Shown here piece after piece: positions 1 through 8,895 of a stretch of 64,000 bases of DNA. Below the pieces are notes generated by a model, which saw only the letters and a list, made by a program, of their open reading frames with translations, did not search any database and was not told the origin of the DNA. A program made the position numbers and the translations under genes. The DNA is from Alphaproteobacteria bacterium (GTDB lineage: Bacteria; Pseudomonadota; Alphaproteobacteria; RF32; CAG-239): NCBI GenBank assembly GCA_015062235.1, contig SUUZ01000005.1, forward strand, positions 1-64,000, read 5' to 3'. The stretch's first letter is position 1. Every line of letters starts with the position of its first letter.

Positions 1-186
1 CAAGTAAGATGGCTAATTTCATTCGCTAACGCTCATTCAAGCCATGACATTTTCTGGATAGTCATATCCTGACAAACGTTAGTTTAAGTAATAACTTTTG
101 TATAGTCTTTAAACTCATATAAAAGAAAAATTAATCACTTTATGTTTAGACTATGTTTAACATGAATAAGATAGTTAGGAAAAATT

Positions 187-1887
187 ATGCGCAAGGCTTC
201 AGAAATAGCAGAAATTTTACTCACTTACATATCTGTATTGCTTGGTGTAATTGCTGTACACGTTTTTTGTCATTATGGCAAAATCTCAATGGAGCAAGTG
301 TTTTTTATTGACGAAACTATCTTGCAAATGACTTGGGTAAAACAAATTGTTTTATTTATAATAATAACATCGCTTATTTTGACATTTGCTATTTTATTGT
401 TACCATCGAAAAAATTGAAAATTGCTTTATCATTAGTTTCAGTATCGTTTTTTGTCTTTGTTTTTAGTGTGTATGAGTATATTAGATATAATATTTCTTA
501 TTCTACATTTTATGAAGATGAATACAAATCGATTTCACCTAAAGACATATCTTTTCCTGAAAATAAAAGAAACCTTATACTTATATATCTTGAGAGTATG
601 GAACAAGACTATGTCGGACAAAATATAAAACCTTATCTAGATTCTTTGCAAAATAATAATACAAGTTTTTTAGGCTTTAAACAACTAGATAGTGCTAACA
701 TGACTATAGGAGCACAGTTTGCTAGTTTGTGTGGATTACCCCTTAAAAAAGTTGCTTCTAATAAAGACTTATTAAATTTTATGCCAACAGTTGTTTGTGT
801 ACTTGATATTTTAAAACAGGCTGGTTATAATTTAAGTTATTTAAAGGCCGCTGACACAGCTTTTTCTGGGGCTAAACTTTTTGCTGAACAACATTCTTTC
901 GACAATATCAAAGGCTATGATGAACTGTCGCCCACCCTAAAAGAAAAGTTTGGTAATGTTGATGGAAACTTATTTGGCGGACTACGTGATAAAATGTTAT
1001 TTGAAGCTGCTAAAAGTGAGCTTAAAAAAATACAACAGCCTTTCATGCTTAGTTTAACGACTTTAGATATGCATCATTCGCCAGAATATTTTGTAGATGA
1101 AACTTGTCAAAAAACTTTTGGCGATATTCGCGATGCGGTTCGTTGTGTTGATAACAATGTAAAACAATTTATGGAATGGCTACAACAGCAAGATTTTTTT
1201 GATAATACTACTATAATTTTAGTTGGTGATCATATTGGCCATGTTGGACCATCAATGTATCCTCGTAAGGCGGCTGTTTTTAATACAATAATTAATAATG
1301 TAAACGGATTAAGCAAAGAAAATCATGCTTGGTCCACCTATGATTTGGCACCAACAATATTACAAGCGATAGGAATCGATGTTCCTTATTTGGGAATTGG
1401 GCGTTCACTATTCAAAAGTGATAAAACGTTGCTTGAAAAATATGCTAACAATTTCAATTTTATGCTGATGGCAAAAAATCGTATGTATAACGATTTTGAC
1501 CAAAAATTTGATATTGATCTTTCGTTTAGACCTTACTCATTAGGTACAGTTTTAACTAACCAACAAACTGCTGACTATATTGATATAGGTAACAATACTT
1601 TTTGTTATAATACAACAATAATGTCGCTGGATATTGGCAAAAACACTAAAGACAACATGGAATTAGAAACAAATATTTTAAGTCTTGCGGAAACTTTTGA
1701 TATTGTACTTAATGGTCATATAATTTTTTCTAATAAAGAGCTGAAGCCTCAAAAACGAAAACTAAATATTCCTATAAATAAGGAATGGATAGAAGATGAT
1801 GGTAAAGTGGTTATTGAGGTCAATTTTACACAATATAATCGTAACCGCCCCGCAGGAATATGTTTTGATAATTTTGTTTTGAAATAG
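187..1887 (+). CDS. Phosphoglycerol transferase (OpgB/MdoB-like, LTA-synthase/sulfatase fold)
   Basis: A 566-residue inner-membrane enzyme of the alkaline-phosphatase superfamily. Three hydrophobic segments lie near residues 10-28, 50-72 and 78-96, followed by a periplasmic sulfatase-type domain from about residue 128. Visible active-site elements are the metal-binding YLES (134-137), Thr173 in an NMTIGAQFASLCG context matching the nucleophilic Thr of OpgB/LtaS, the DMHHSPE motif (294-300) and GDH (347-349). OpgB-type enzymes transfer phosphoglycerol from phosphatidylglycerol to periplasmic glucans; the true acceptor here is unknown. A tail of about 130 residues follows the catalytic domain. 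AGGA precedes the ATG at a good distance. The gene ends at a strong hairpin terminator shared with the convergent OMP gene. A phosphoethanolamine transferase is a less likely alternative. Confidence 0.8.
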   Translation: MRKASEIAEILLTYISVLLGVIAVHVFCHYGKISMEQVFFIDETILQMTWVKQIVLFIIITSLILTFAILLLPSKKLKIALSLVSVSFFVFVFSVYEYIRYNISYSTFYEDEYKSISPKDISFPENKRNLILIYLESMEQDYVGQNIKPYLDSLQNNNTSFLGFKQLDSANMTIGAQFASLCGLPLKKVASNKDLLNFMPTVVCVLDILKQAGYNLSYLKAADTAFSGAKLFAEQHSFDNIKGYDELSPTLKEKFGNVDGNLFGGLRDKMLFEAAKSELKKIQQPFMLSLTTLDMHHSPEYFVDETCQKTFGDIRDAVRCVDNNVKQFMEWLQQQDFFDNTTIILVGDHIGHVGPSMYPRKAAVFNTIINNVNGLSKENHAWSTYDLAPTILQAIGIDVPYLGIGRSLFKSDKTLLEKYANNFNFMLMAKNRMYNDFDQKFDIDLSFRPYSLGTVLTNQQTADYIDIGNNTFCYNTTIMSLDIGKNTKDNMELETNILSLAETFDIVLNGHIIFSNKELKPQKRKLNIPINKEWIEDDGKVVIEVNFTQYNRNRPAGICFDNFVLK

Positions 1888-1890
1888 AAA

Positions 1891-1922
1891 AAGGGATGAT
1901 ACTAAAAAAAGTATCATCCCTT
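1891..1922. terminator. Bidirectional rho-independent terminator
   Basis: A perfect 13-bp stem (AAGGGATGATACT, 1891-1903, pairing with 1910-1922) has a 6-base A loop. A-rich and T-rich flanks lie on both sides, so it can end the plus-strand transferase gene and the minus-strand OMP gene that stops at 1940. Confidence 0.85.
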
Positions 1923-1939
1923 CGAAAAAAGTTTTTATT

Positions 1940-3154
1940 TTAGAAGCTCCAGTGGAAACCTGCGGTTACACAGCCATCAAGACCATGTAGAGCAGAAGTT
2001 TCTCCTGTCATCTCATCAAATGATGAGCTGAAACCTGTGTGGTAACCTACCTTGCCGTTAAGTTCGATATTGAATCGACCCAAATTGAAGGTAACCCCCA
2101 CAGAAGCTCGCCCAAATACACCAAGCATTGTCGCGTGATGACGGTAGTCATAGCTGAAGTTGTCAGCTGTGGCACTAATGGTACGACCGTACTCACCAAT
2201 ACCAACTTCACCACCAAAGTTAATCAAGACAACACTTTTAGCAGCATTGGGCATAATTTGGTAGCCTGCTTTGCCATAAATGGCGTTAGTTGATTGACCA
2301 ACAGACGGAAAAGCCTGCTCAATACCAAAACCAAATGTACGAGCTCCATAATAGCCTGTACGCTTGAAATGATACATATCAAAACCAACTAATGCTCCTT
2401 TATGAGGTGCAAAACTGTAACCTGCGTATGTTCCTGCAAGCCAACAATTGTCACCAGACTTTTGGGCTTCACTAAAAATATTGAAGCTCAAGTTAAGTCC
2501 AACTGACCATTTGTCAGTATAGAACTCTGTCGGTGTTGTTGACCAACCTTCAGGCTCGTTGTACAATACATTATCTGTATTGTTGAACGCATGCAAATAG
2601 CGTGCAAACACACTAAGAGAAACTTTCTTACCAAGCTTGAAGTTTAGGTTTGCCTGCGCACCTGCAGCGAATCGCCAATGCGTATAATAATGGTTCACAC
2701 CATAATTACCGCTAGGATGAGATGTTGATGCGAAGCTAGGCATTTGGGTCATTCCAACAATACCATCAATCCCGAAAGAGACAGCATTGCCAAAACGAAT
2801 ACCTATAACACCTGCTACATCAGCCATAGATCCCCAATTGGACGAATAATCGATGAAGCTTTGTCCACCAACTCGCCAAGCGAAGTTCTTGGTTGGTGTA
2901 AACACTTCGGTTGCCTGAAGATTGATGCCATAAGATGCATTACCTTCAAAACCAGTATAGTGTCCTCCAACCTCTACCTCGGTATGAGTGCGATCAGGAT
3001 TGGTAAAATGCAGATTACGATTGTTCTCATATTTTACGCCTCGTGAAGTAGTCGTCTGAGGTATGGTATCAGCTGTAACGCTTGATGCCATTGCATTAAA
3101 AGTTGAGAATATTGCTACTGCTAAAACTGCTAAATTTTTGAAATTTTTATTCAT
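1940..3154 (-). CDS. Outer-membrane beta-barrel protein, Bacteroidetes-like
   Basis: A 404-residue protein with a signal peptide (residues 1-23, ending NAMA-S). It has alternating aromatic/polar strands throughout and a C-terminal WSF ending typical of outer-membrane barrels. Function is not recognised. Composition is visibly richer in G+C than the AT-rich flanks, and no Shine-Dalgarno precedes the ATG (AAAATCTTAGGGT), unlike most genes in this window, which have AGGAG-type sites. Both traits, and its partner lipoprotein upstream, suggest transfer from Bacteroidetes. It probably forms an operon with the lipoprotein gene at 3368-5335; the 213-bp gap holds a structured inverted repeat. Foreign origin is inference; the OMP call is from sequence pattern. 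Confidence 0.65.
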   Translation of the reverse strand: MNKNFKNLAVLAVAIFSTFNAMASSVTADTIPQTTTSRGVKYENNRNLHFTNPDRTHTEVEVGGHYTGFEGNASYGINLQATEVFTPTKNFAWRVGGQSFIDYSSNWGSMADVAGVIGIRFGNAVSFGIDGIVGMTQMPSFASTSHPSGNYGVNHYYTHWRFAAGAQANLNFKLGKKVSLSVFARYLHAFNNTDNVLYNEPEGWSTTPTEFYTDKWSVGLNLSFNIFSEAQKSGDNCWLAGTYAGYSFAPHKGALVGFDMYHFKRTGYYGARTFGFGIEQAFPSVGQSTNAIYGKAGYQIMPNAAKSVVLINFGGEVGIGEYGRTISATADNFSYDYRHHATMLGVFGRASVGVTFNLGRFNIELNGKVGYHTGFSSSFDEMTGETSALHGLDGCVTAGFHWSF

Positions 3155-3188
3155 ACCCTAAGATTTTAGAAGCTTAATAAGATTTCTA

Positions 3189-3323
3189 TTTCAAACAATT
3201 GGCTCGACACAGGCACGCCGCAACATCCTTGATGAAGCAGGGAGCTATAGCAAACGCTCAACACTTACTGTAATGCACATCTCTGCCATTACTCCTGTAT
3301 TTGTCTTGCCAATTGTTTTGAAA
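3189..3323 (-). repeat. Long inverted repeat enclosing a 104-bp GC-richer insert
   Basis: TTTCAAACAATTGGC (3189-3203) is matched by GCCAATTGTTTTGAAA (3308-3323), an inverted repeat of 15 bp with one extra T. The enclosed 104 bp can form further hairpins, for example GTAATG pairing with CATTAC and GAGC with GCTC, read on the minus strand. It lies between the lipoprotein gene and the OMP gene in their direction of transcription. It could be a structured intercistronic RNA or a small MITE-like element; no target-site duplication is clear. Confidence 0.55.
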
Positions 3324-3367
3324 AATCTTTCTTACTAAGGTGCACCCAAAATCTTGGGCGCGATTAA

Positions 3368-5335
3368 TTAATTTTGTGAAGCAAAGTAATGTGTATTACC
3401 GTTCACTGTTACACTCCAAACATTGTTGTCCAATGTTACGGTGTGAATTGGATTGCGGAAACCCTGACCATTTAATGTAGCCTCAGCATAACCGAGTGCT
3501 AAAGCAGGCTGCCCATCCAAAGTGTAGTACCAAATTACCCACTCTGTAGGAGCTCCACTATCCGTAATGTGTGTAGCTTCTACTGTGCCAAGGTGGTATT
3601 GACCCTGGTAGTAATACCACGCATAAGTTCCCTCAACAGAAGTTGTGGTAACGGTTCCGTTATTTACATTTGAGCCAAGCTCAAATGAATAAACAGTTCC
3701 ATCTGCTCTGCGTGCATGAACACCTACACCCATAAGTTGACGACCATTATAGTGGTCTGTTACAACGATGCTAACAACATCACCAGGGATGATGTTAACA
3801 ACTTGCAATTCAACAGGGACAGTAGCTGTTGCAACAACGTTGCCATTATGTGCAAAACGAATAACCGCCTGATCTGCTGAGATAATCTCAATAGATTTAG
3901 CTGTTACTGCACACTGAGGAGCTTCGTTACGGTAGTCAGTACCATCAAACATAATCGCTGATATTTCACGATTTACAAAGTTGATAGTAACATTTCTACC
4001 TGCAATAACAGCTGTACCATTGGTGAACTCTGCAGATACACCAATAATATCAGCTGCCGAGTTTACAGTAAACATAGGCATTGAATAGTTAAAGTTGTTG
4101 GTAACAGTATAATCTACTGTTACAGCAGCATCTTCACTACCATCGCTATACTGCTTAACAAAGCTAGCCTCATTGTTACAAACAACGCTGATACCGCTGC
4201 CCGATACAGATGCATTCTGAACGAAGTTTCTGTGAACAAAATTACGAAGAATGTTAACCAATGTAACCTCTTCAGAAATTGCTACAGAAATTGTTGCTGT
4301 TGCATTATCATCAGCATTATCGTCATAGAAAACGATAGTTGCCTCAGATGCGCTGTTGATAGTGATAGTACGAGCCTTTGCCTTGCAAGGAGTTATTTCA
4401 CTTGCATAGTCAACATCATTATGCTTAACTTCACCAACAACTGCAGACGACACCCACTCAATCCTGATGTTTGTGCCCTCAATGTTTGCAACACCATTAA
4501 CAACATTATAAGTTTGACCTATTACGTTATTAATATTTTCAACCTCAATTGCTGGAACAGAAAGATTGAACGTGTTGTTAACATTGTAGTTTACTTCTTC
4601 CACATTGTGCTCAGTATTGTCTGTCCAGATGTCTTTGAAATTTGCAACATTGTTGCAAACAACAATAATCTGACCATTGACATTTTGAGCATTACGTACG
4701 AAGTGTAAATGATCGTAAGACCATACAGTGTGGTCAAACTCAGGTTCTGGAGCTACGTAACCCTCATCTACTACAAACACCTGCACAGCAGAAGCAAGAT
4801 TATACTCGCTCTCGCTGATAAGGGTATAAGCAGTTTCTGATACCTCGTAGAAACCATCATTGTTGTTAACATCAACAACATTGTGCTTGCCGACAACAGT
4901 CAAGGCCTCAAGACATGGAAGATTTTGATAAATCTTACCGTCTGCCTTAAAGCTTGCCTTAAGACCATCAATAGTCAAAATATTAGTCTTATCGTAATTA
5001 TACTTAAAACTAACATTTACATTTGCGGCCTTACCTTCTGCAAGATCATCAATAGCAACAAAGCTTTCAACACCTTCTGCATAGATGGTGTCTTGAGCTG
5101 ACATGCTGATAGCAACATAACCATACTCAGACTCTCCGTTTTCACGAACAAACTCAGCAGGAATGCTGTCATTTTCAACATCGCCCATAGGCTTCCATCC
5201 GATGATAGGACTTGTTGGGGTTACAGGGTTTTCAGGTTCTTCATAGATTCCCCATGCTTCATCTTTTGAACAGCTTGTTGTAATTGCCATTACAGCTACC
5301 ATTGCGATAAACATCGCGTACATTTTTTTTGCCAT
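3368..5335 (-). CDS. Surface-type lipoprotein with duplicated ~150-residue module, Bacteroidetes-like
   Basis: A 655-residue protein with a lipoprotein signal ending ITTSC; the lipidated Cys is residue 22. The next residues, S-K-D-E, match the K-(D/E)2 lipoprotein export signal described for Bacteroidetes surface lipoproteins. A module is repeated: residues about 208-358 and 366-513 share the order HFVRN/NFVQN, a VVCNN-A-F block, NxxNTFN/NFNYS, GxAxIxGxN and a terminal SA-A-I-F block. A separate domain follows from about 514 to 655. Function is not recognised; adhesive or binding modules of this kind are common in Bacteroidales. No Shine-Dalgarno is seen: the leader is a run of A and T. GC content is clearly above that of neighbouring host genes. 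A TAAGTTTG (5445-5452, minus strand) resembles a Bacteroidetes -7 element. Confidence 0.7.
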   Translation of the reverse strand: MAKKMYAMFIAMVAVMAITTSCSKDEAWGIYEEPENPVTPTSPIIGWKPMGDVENDSIPAEFVRENGESEYGYVAISMSAQDTIYAEGVESFVAIDDLAEGKAANVNVSFKYNYDKTNILTIDGLKASFKADGKIYQNLPCLEALTVVGKHNVVDVNNNDGFYEVSETAYTLISESEYNLASAVQVFVVDEGYVAPEPEFDHTVWSYDHLHFVRNAQNVNGQIIVVCNNVANFKDIWTDNTEHNVEEVNYNVNNTFNLSVPAIEVENINNVIGQTYNVVNGVANIEGTNIRIEWVSSAVVGEVKHNDVDYASEITPCKAKARTITINSASEATIVFYDDNADDNATATISVAISEEVTLVNILRNFVHRNFVQNASVSGSGISVVCNNEASFVKQYSDGSEDAAVTVDYTVTNNFNYSMPMFTVNSAADIIGVSAEFTNGTAVIAGRNVTINFVNREISAIMFDGTDYRNEAPQCAVTAKSIEIISADQAVIRFAHNGNVVATATVPVELQVVNIIPGDVVSIVVTDHYNGRQLMGVGVHARRADGTVYSFELGSNVNNGTVTTTSVEGTYAWYYYQGQYHLGTVEATHITDSGAPTEWVIWYYTLDGQPALALGYAEATLNGQGFRNPIHTVTLDNNVWSVTVNGNTHYFASQN

Positions 5336-5737
5336 ATTTATAAATTTTTAATTAATTAATATTCTTTTTTTATGCACACGCTAGTACATCTGAATATAGC
5401 AAAATGATCTCCACAAAAACGGTATAATATCATTTTACATTCAGCAAACTTAATTTACCTAAAATCTATGAATGATGAAAAAATTTTTCAAAAAATATAG
5501 AAATCTTCATAAAGATAGAACGCTATCTATCTGAAATAAAAACTCTTTTATGTTTTAGAATAGTTCTTCAATAGTAGAATAAAGGTAATACTTGTGCAAT
5601 TTTAGTTATAGCATATTTTGTGCATTTGTGCAAGTTTTTTTGACAAAAAAAATTACTCTACGCCTTGTTTCTGCTTTGGAAATTAATTTTTATTAAACTT
5701 TGCTTTATTATACACTTAAGCAACTTTTTGTTGTGTA
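5336..5737. other. AT-rich intergenic region between divergent genes
   Basis: About 400 bp, very AT-rich, with no credible reading frame on either strand. It contains the TAnnTTTG-type motif at 5445-5452 (minus strand), a possible Bacteroidetes-style promoter for the lipoprotein gene. At its right edge it runs into a sigma-70 promoter for the next plus-strand gene. The start of host-type sequence probably lies somewhere in this stretch; no direct repeats marking an insertion boundary were seen. Confidence 0.5.
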
Positions 5738-5766
5738 TTGACAAAATAATCTCAGCAAGGTAGTAT
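5738..5766 (+). promoter_or_regulatory. Sigma-70-type promoter of the ribbon-helix-helix gene
   Basis: A consensus -35 TTGACA (5738-5743), a 17-bp spacer and -10 TAGTAT (5761-5766) lie 31 bp before the ATG at 5797. Confidence 0.75.
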
Positions 5767-5796
5767 TGGGGCGGAATATAAAAAGGATGTATTGAT

Positions 5797-6087
5797 ATGA
5801 TCCCTCTCGTGCGTCGTGTTATTAGAGTTAATGAAAGTAAGACATCGGTAAGACTTAGTTCTTTTGAATGGCAAGCATTTGATGATTTATGCGCTAAAGA
5901 GCATATATCTCGTACTTCATTAATTAATCTTTTGGCTAAGGCTGTAACCGAGTATCAGAATTTGACAGCTGTTATTCGTATTTTTACGCTGATTTATTAT
6001 GTTGCACTATCCAGTGATAGTTCTAAAGCTAAACGACGCACTCCCGATTTGAGTAACATTTTTAATATTATCGGGCAAATGAGATAG
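5797..6087 (+). CDS. Ribbon-helix-helix domain protein (RHH_4 type)
   Basis: A 96-residue protein. Its first 60 residues fit the RHH_4 family common in Alphaproteobacteria: a beta-strand block KTSVRLSSFEWQAFDDLC (about 15-32), a conserved turn with ISRTSLINLLAKAV, then the aromatic patch VIRIFTLIYYV (about 59-69). Proteins of this family are presumed small DNA-binding regulators; targets are unknown. It has its own consensus promoter and an AAGGATG ribosome site. The last ~25 residues are basic and polar. It stands alone, with an outer-membrane protein gene 100 bp downstream. Confidence 0.75.
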   Translation: MIPLVRRVIRVNESKTSVRLSSFEWQAFDDLCAKEHISRTSLINLLAKAVTEYQNLTAVIRIFTLIYYVALSSDSSKAKRRTPDLSNIFNIIGQMR

Positions 6088-6193
6088 TTTTAATATCAAA
6101 TTTTTGTAAAAAATTGTTTTTGATTAACCTTTCAATAATATTTAAGTGCTAGAGTATGGGTAAAGTTGATAAACTCTATCAGGAGAAATGTTT

Positions 6194-6802
6194 ATGAAAA
6201 AAGGTTTAGTATTAGCCTGCTCAGTTTTAGCAATGATGCTTATGTTGAGTTCGATGGCAGAAGCTAGAGATGGTTTTTATTTGACAGCTCGTGGAGGTAT
6301 GGCGTGGAATCATCTTAACTCTAAAGAAGATTCTGTAACAACGGCTGGCGTTAGTGATTTAGATAGTGTTAGTGTATTTGGCGGTGCGATTGGTTATAAA
6401 TACAAATATTTTCGTGGTGAGTTAGAATATGTTTCGCGAGAAGATGCTGAAGAGGATATTAAAAGTGGAACGGCAATTACGTCTACGATGACTCTTTCGT
6501 CTACGTCTTATATGTTTAACCTTTATTTTGATTTGATGCCTAATTATTGGATAAGTCCTTATATTGGCGCTGGTATAGGTTTTTCAGAAATTGAGTTAAA
6601 TAATGATAACGTTGCAGTAGCGTATCCTGACGAGAACTATGAAGACACAAAGTTCTCTTGGCAAATGGGTGCTGGTTTAACAATCAGAATTAATAGATGT
6701 CTTAATATTGATGGTGGGTATCGCTATTATACTTTGGGTAAAATTGAAGGTGCTGAAGTTAATACTCATGAATGGTATGCTGGTATAAGATTTACTTTCT
6801 AA
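6194..6802 (+). CDS. Outer-membrane beta-barrel protein (OMP_b-brl type)
   Basis: A protein of about 202 residues with a classic signal peptide cleaved near AEA-RDG. A small eight-strand-like barrel follows, with repeated aromatic-alternating strands and a terminal WYAGIRFTF ending in Phe, the outer-membrane assembly signal. The motif FYLTARGGMAWNH after the signal resembles OmpW/opacity-family porins. I chose the second ATG (6194): AGGAG at 6181-6185 is 8 bases from it but only 2 from the upstream in-frame ATG at 6188. It is followed by a bidirectional terminator. Specific function unknown. Confidence 0.75.
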   Translation: MKKGLVLACSVLAMMLMLSSMAEARDGFYLTARGGMAWNHLNSKEDSVTTAGVSDLDSVSVFGGAIGYKYKYFRGELEYVSREDAEEDIKSGTAITSTMTLSSTSYMFNLYFDLMPNYWISPYIGAGIGFSEIELNNDNVAVAYPDENYEDTKFSWQMGAGLTIRINRCLNIDGGYRYYTLGKIEGAEVNTHEWYAGIRFTF

Positions 6803-6829
6803 AAATTATTTTAACTAACTCCAAATGAA

Positions 6830-6863
6830 AAATCCCTCAAATTTTTGTTTGAGGGATTTTTTT
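6830..6863. terminator. Bidirectional rho-independent terminator
   Basis: A 12-bp stem (AAATCCCTCAAA, 6830-6841, with 6848-6859) is followed by a T run on the plus strand and flanked by A residues on the left. It sits between the convergent OMP gene and thioredoxin-fold gene. Confidence 0.85.
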
Positions 6864-6867
6864 GGTT

Positions 6868-7314
6868 TTATTCATTACCTAAGTAACCATCAACCTTTGT
6901 AGTAAAATATTCATTGAAGCCTGTTGGATTAGGTGTCATATCTTGTAAACCTTCAATCTTTTGATAACCAATTTCATCACCATTTTGAATATCAACCATT
7001 ACAACCTCTAGCGGATTTGATAATGCATATTCTTCAATAAATCCCGAATTACTGTCTTCACCATAATTTATAAGATAAAAAGCATAGTTGTTAAGGTAGT
7101 TTTGATTATAAACATCTTCTATCATTTCAATAGCTTGAGGGCAATTGGGACATGGTTCGTTATTAAAAAAAACATATATAATTGATTTATCTGGGTTTTG
7201 GTTTTCATTTTGAAAATATTGTTCCTCAACCTCTGTTTGCAACATTTTGTTTTCTTGCGCAATTGCTATTGTACAAATAGCAAAAAGTCCCAGAATAAAA
7301 GCAAAATATTTCAT
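6868..7314 (-). CDS. Periplasmic thioredoxin-fold protein with CPNC motif (ArsF-like)
   Basis: A 148-residue protein with a signal peptide (residues 1-19, ending AIA-Q). It has a strand-loop IYVFFNNEPCPNC with Cys55 and Cys58 forming a CxxC pair at the start of a helix, as in thioredoxin-fold proteins. The layout (short N-terminal extension, one CxxC, no cis-Pro clearly visible) resembles the nitrophenyl compound nitroreductase subunit ArsF family, but I am not sure of this. A thiol-disulphide role in the periplasm is inferred. AGGAGAAAG precedes the ATG. Monocistronic; the divergent neighbour is a patatin. Confidence 0.5.
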   Translation of the reverse strand: MKYFAFILGLFAICTIAIAQENKMLQTEVEEQYFQNENQNPDKSIIYVFFNNEPCPNCPQAIEMIEDVYNQNYLNNYAFYLINYGEDSNSGFIEEYALSNPLEVVMVDIQNGDEIGYQKIEGLQDMTPNPTGFNEYFTTKVDGYLGNE

Positions 7315-7468
7315 TTTCTTTCTCCTCTTGATTGTACATTTTGCTTTGATATAAGAACTAAATTTAATTTTTAAATATTTATAAACATATATTTTATTTT
7401 TGCTTCAAAATAATGATATATTAAAGTAAATTGTCACCGTGATTAATTTGTAAGGAATCAAAAATAAA

Positions 7469-8317
7469 ATGGGTATTGCTTTAGTATTAGAAGGTGGAGC
7501 TAAAAGAGGAATTTATACCGCTGGAATATTAGATGTTTTGTTGGAAAACAATATCTTTGTTGATGTTGTGTTGGGCGTTTCAGCTGGAGCAATTCATGGC
7601 TGTACCTATGTAGCTAAGCAAAAAGGACGCTCTATTAGATATAATCTTAAGTATGGTAATGATTCTCGTTTTATGAGTATCAAAAATTGGATTAAAACAG
7701 GTAATGTTGTTGATACGGATTTTTGTTATAGAGAATTACCTGAAATTTTGGATCCTTTTGATCATCACGCTTTTGAAAATTCTGAAATTAAATTTTTTGC
7801 TGTGTGCTCAAATATCGAAACAGGAAAAGCTGAATACATTCAGTGTAAAGAACTTAGACAAGAAAGTGGCATAAACTATATCAGAGCCTCCGCATCGTTA
7901 CCTTTCTTTTCGCAAATTGTTAAAATTGATAATAAAAAATTTTTAGATGGTGGAATTTGTGATAGTATACCTCTTAAAGCAGCTCAAAACTTGGGTTATG
8001 ATAAAAATATTGTCATTTTGACACGCCCTGAAGGGTATCGCAAACAAGCTTCTAAAAGTGGCTGGATTGCAAAAATTATTTATCGTAAATTCCCGAAATT
8101 TATTGAAGCAATTGTTAGTCGGCATAAAATGTATAACGAAGAACTTGACTATGTAGTTAGTGAAGAAAAAAAAGGAAATACTATTGTTTTACGACCATCT
8201 AAAAACATTAAAATAGGTCGTATGGAGCAAAATCTGGATATAGTTAAAGCAATGTATGATCTAGGAAGAAGTGACGCCTTAGCTATCTTGGATAAAATTA
8301 AAAATTTTATAGCTTAA
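7469..8317 (+). CDS. Patatin-like phospholipase (YjjU/RssA type)
   Basis: A 282-residue patatin-family lipid acyl hydrolase. The oxyanion-hole glycine motif EGGAKRG is at 8-14, the nucleophile elbow GVSAG at 36-40 (Ser38), and the dyad Asp160 in FLDGG. The length and the VLEGGAKRGIYTAG start are typical of the YjjU-like subgroup of bacterial patatins, which act on phospholipids in the cytoplasm or at the inner membrane. There is no signal peptide. AAGGAATC lies upstream of the ATG. It ends 2 bp from the convergent phosphatase gene with no clear hairpin between. Confidence 0.85.
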   Translation: MGIALVLEGGAKRGIYTAGILDVLLENNIFVDVVLGVSAGAIHGCTYVAKQKGRSIRYNLKYGNDSRFMSIKNWIKTGNVVDTDFCYRELPEILDPFDHHAFENSEIKFFAVCSNIETGKAEYIQCKELRQESGINYIRASASLPFFSQIVKIDNKKFLDGGICDSIPLKAAQNLGYDKNIVILTRPEGYRKQASKSGWIAKIIYRKFPKFIEAIVSRHKMYNEELDYVVSEEKKGNTIVLRPSKNIKIGRMEQNLDIVKAMYDLGRSDALAILDKIKNFIA

Positions 8318-8319
8318 AG

Positions 8320-8895
8320 TTATAATTGCTCTAACGTCCATTCACCATTTTCGTAGATAAGATGAAAAAGGGCTGTATTTGGCATTTTATGTGGACCATA
8401 ACCAAATTTATATAGAAAATAACGCATAGATCCGCTATGAGACGCCACTCCTATAATTTTTTGTGGTACAGATAGTAACTTTTCTATACCTCTACTCATT
8501 CTTTGTTGCATTTCTTGTTTACTTTCTCCACCTGGCCAACGAGTTTCCATGTTCATGTCATCACTGTACCAAGCATCCCAAATATCTGGATATTTAGTAG
8601 CTATATCTTTTTTATACATTCCTTCACAAACACCTAAACACCCTTCTGTAAATTCAGACATAGTAATTATCTTAACGTTACATTTAGCGGCTACTACTTC
8701 TGCTGTTTGATAGGCTCGTTTTAATGGTGATGAATAAATAATTTCAATACCTTTATATTGTAGCCTATCAGCTAAAGTTTTTGCTTGAAATAACCCTGTT
8801 TGATTTAATGGAAAATCAACCCCACATCCTTGCCAACGCCCTGCCAAATTTTCATCTGTCTCACCATGACGAAAAATATAAAAATCTTTACGCAT
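8320..8895 (-). CDS. Histidine phosphatase family protein (phosphoglycerate-mutase-like)
   Basis: A 191-residue protein with the RHGE phosphohistidine motif (IFRHGETD, His10), the substrate-loop N(x)3GRWQG and a second catalytic histidine in GVASHSG. The family includes CobC, PhoE and broad phosphatases; the substrate cannot be assigned. The start overlaps the end of murI by 8 bp, so the two are translationally coupled, with murI upstream. A role linked to cell-wall or cofactor metabolism is only suggested by this coupling. Confidence 0.8.
   Translation of the reverse strand: MRKDFYIFRHGETDENLAGRWQGCGVDFPLNQTGLFQAKTLADRLQYKGIEIIYSSPLKRAYQTAEVVAAKCNVKIITMSEFTEGCLGVCEGMYKKDIATKYPDIWDAWYSDDMNMETRWPGGESKQEMQQRMSRGIEKLLSVPQKIIGVASHSGSMRYFLYKFGYGPHKMPNTALFHLIYENGEWTLEQL

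Noticed and set aside
3245..3289. 14-codon frame (minus strand) inside the structured element, possible leader peptide
   Set aside because: The AGGAG is only 2 bases from its ATG, and there is no attenuator arrangement beyond it; too short to support.
4232..4708. 158-residue plus-strand frame inside the lipoprotein gene
   Set aside because: It is a shadow of the minus-strand lipoprotein; its composition is an Asn/Cys/Ile-rich mirror and it has no ribosome site.
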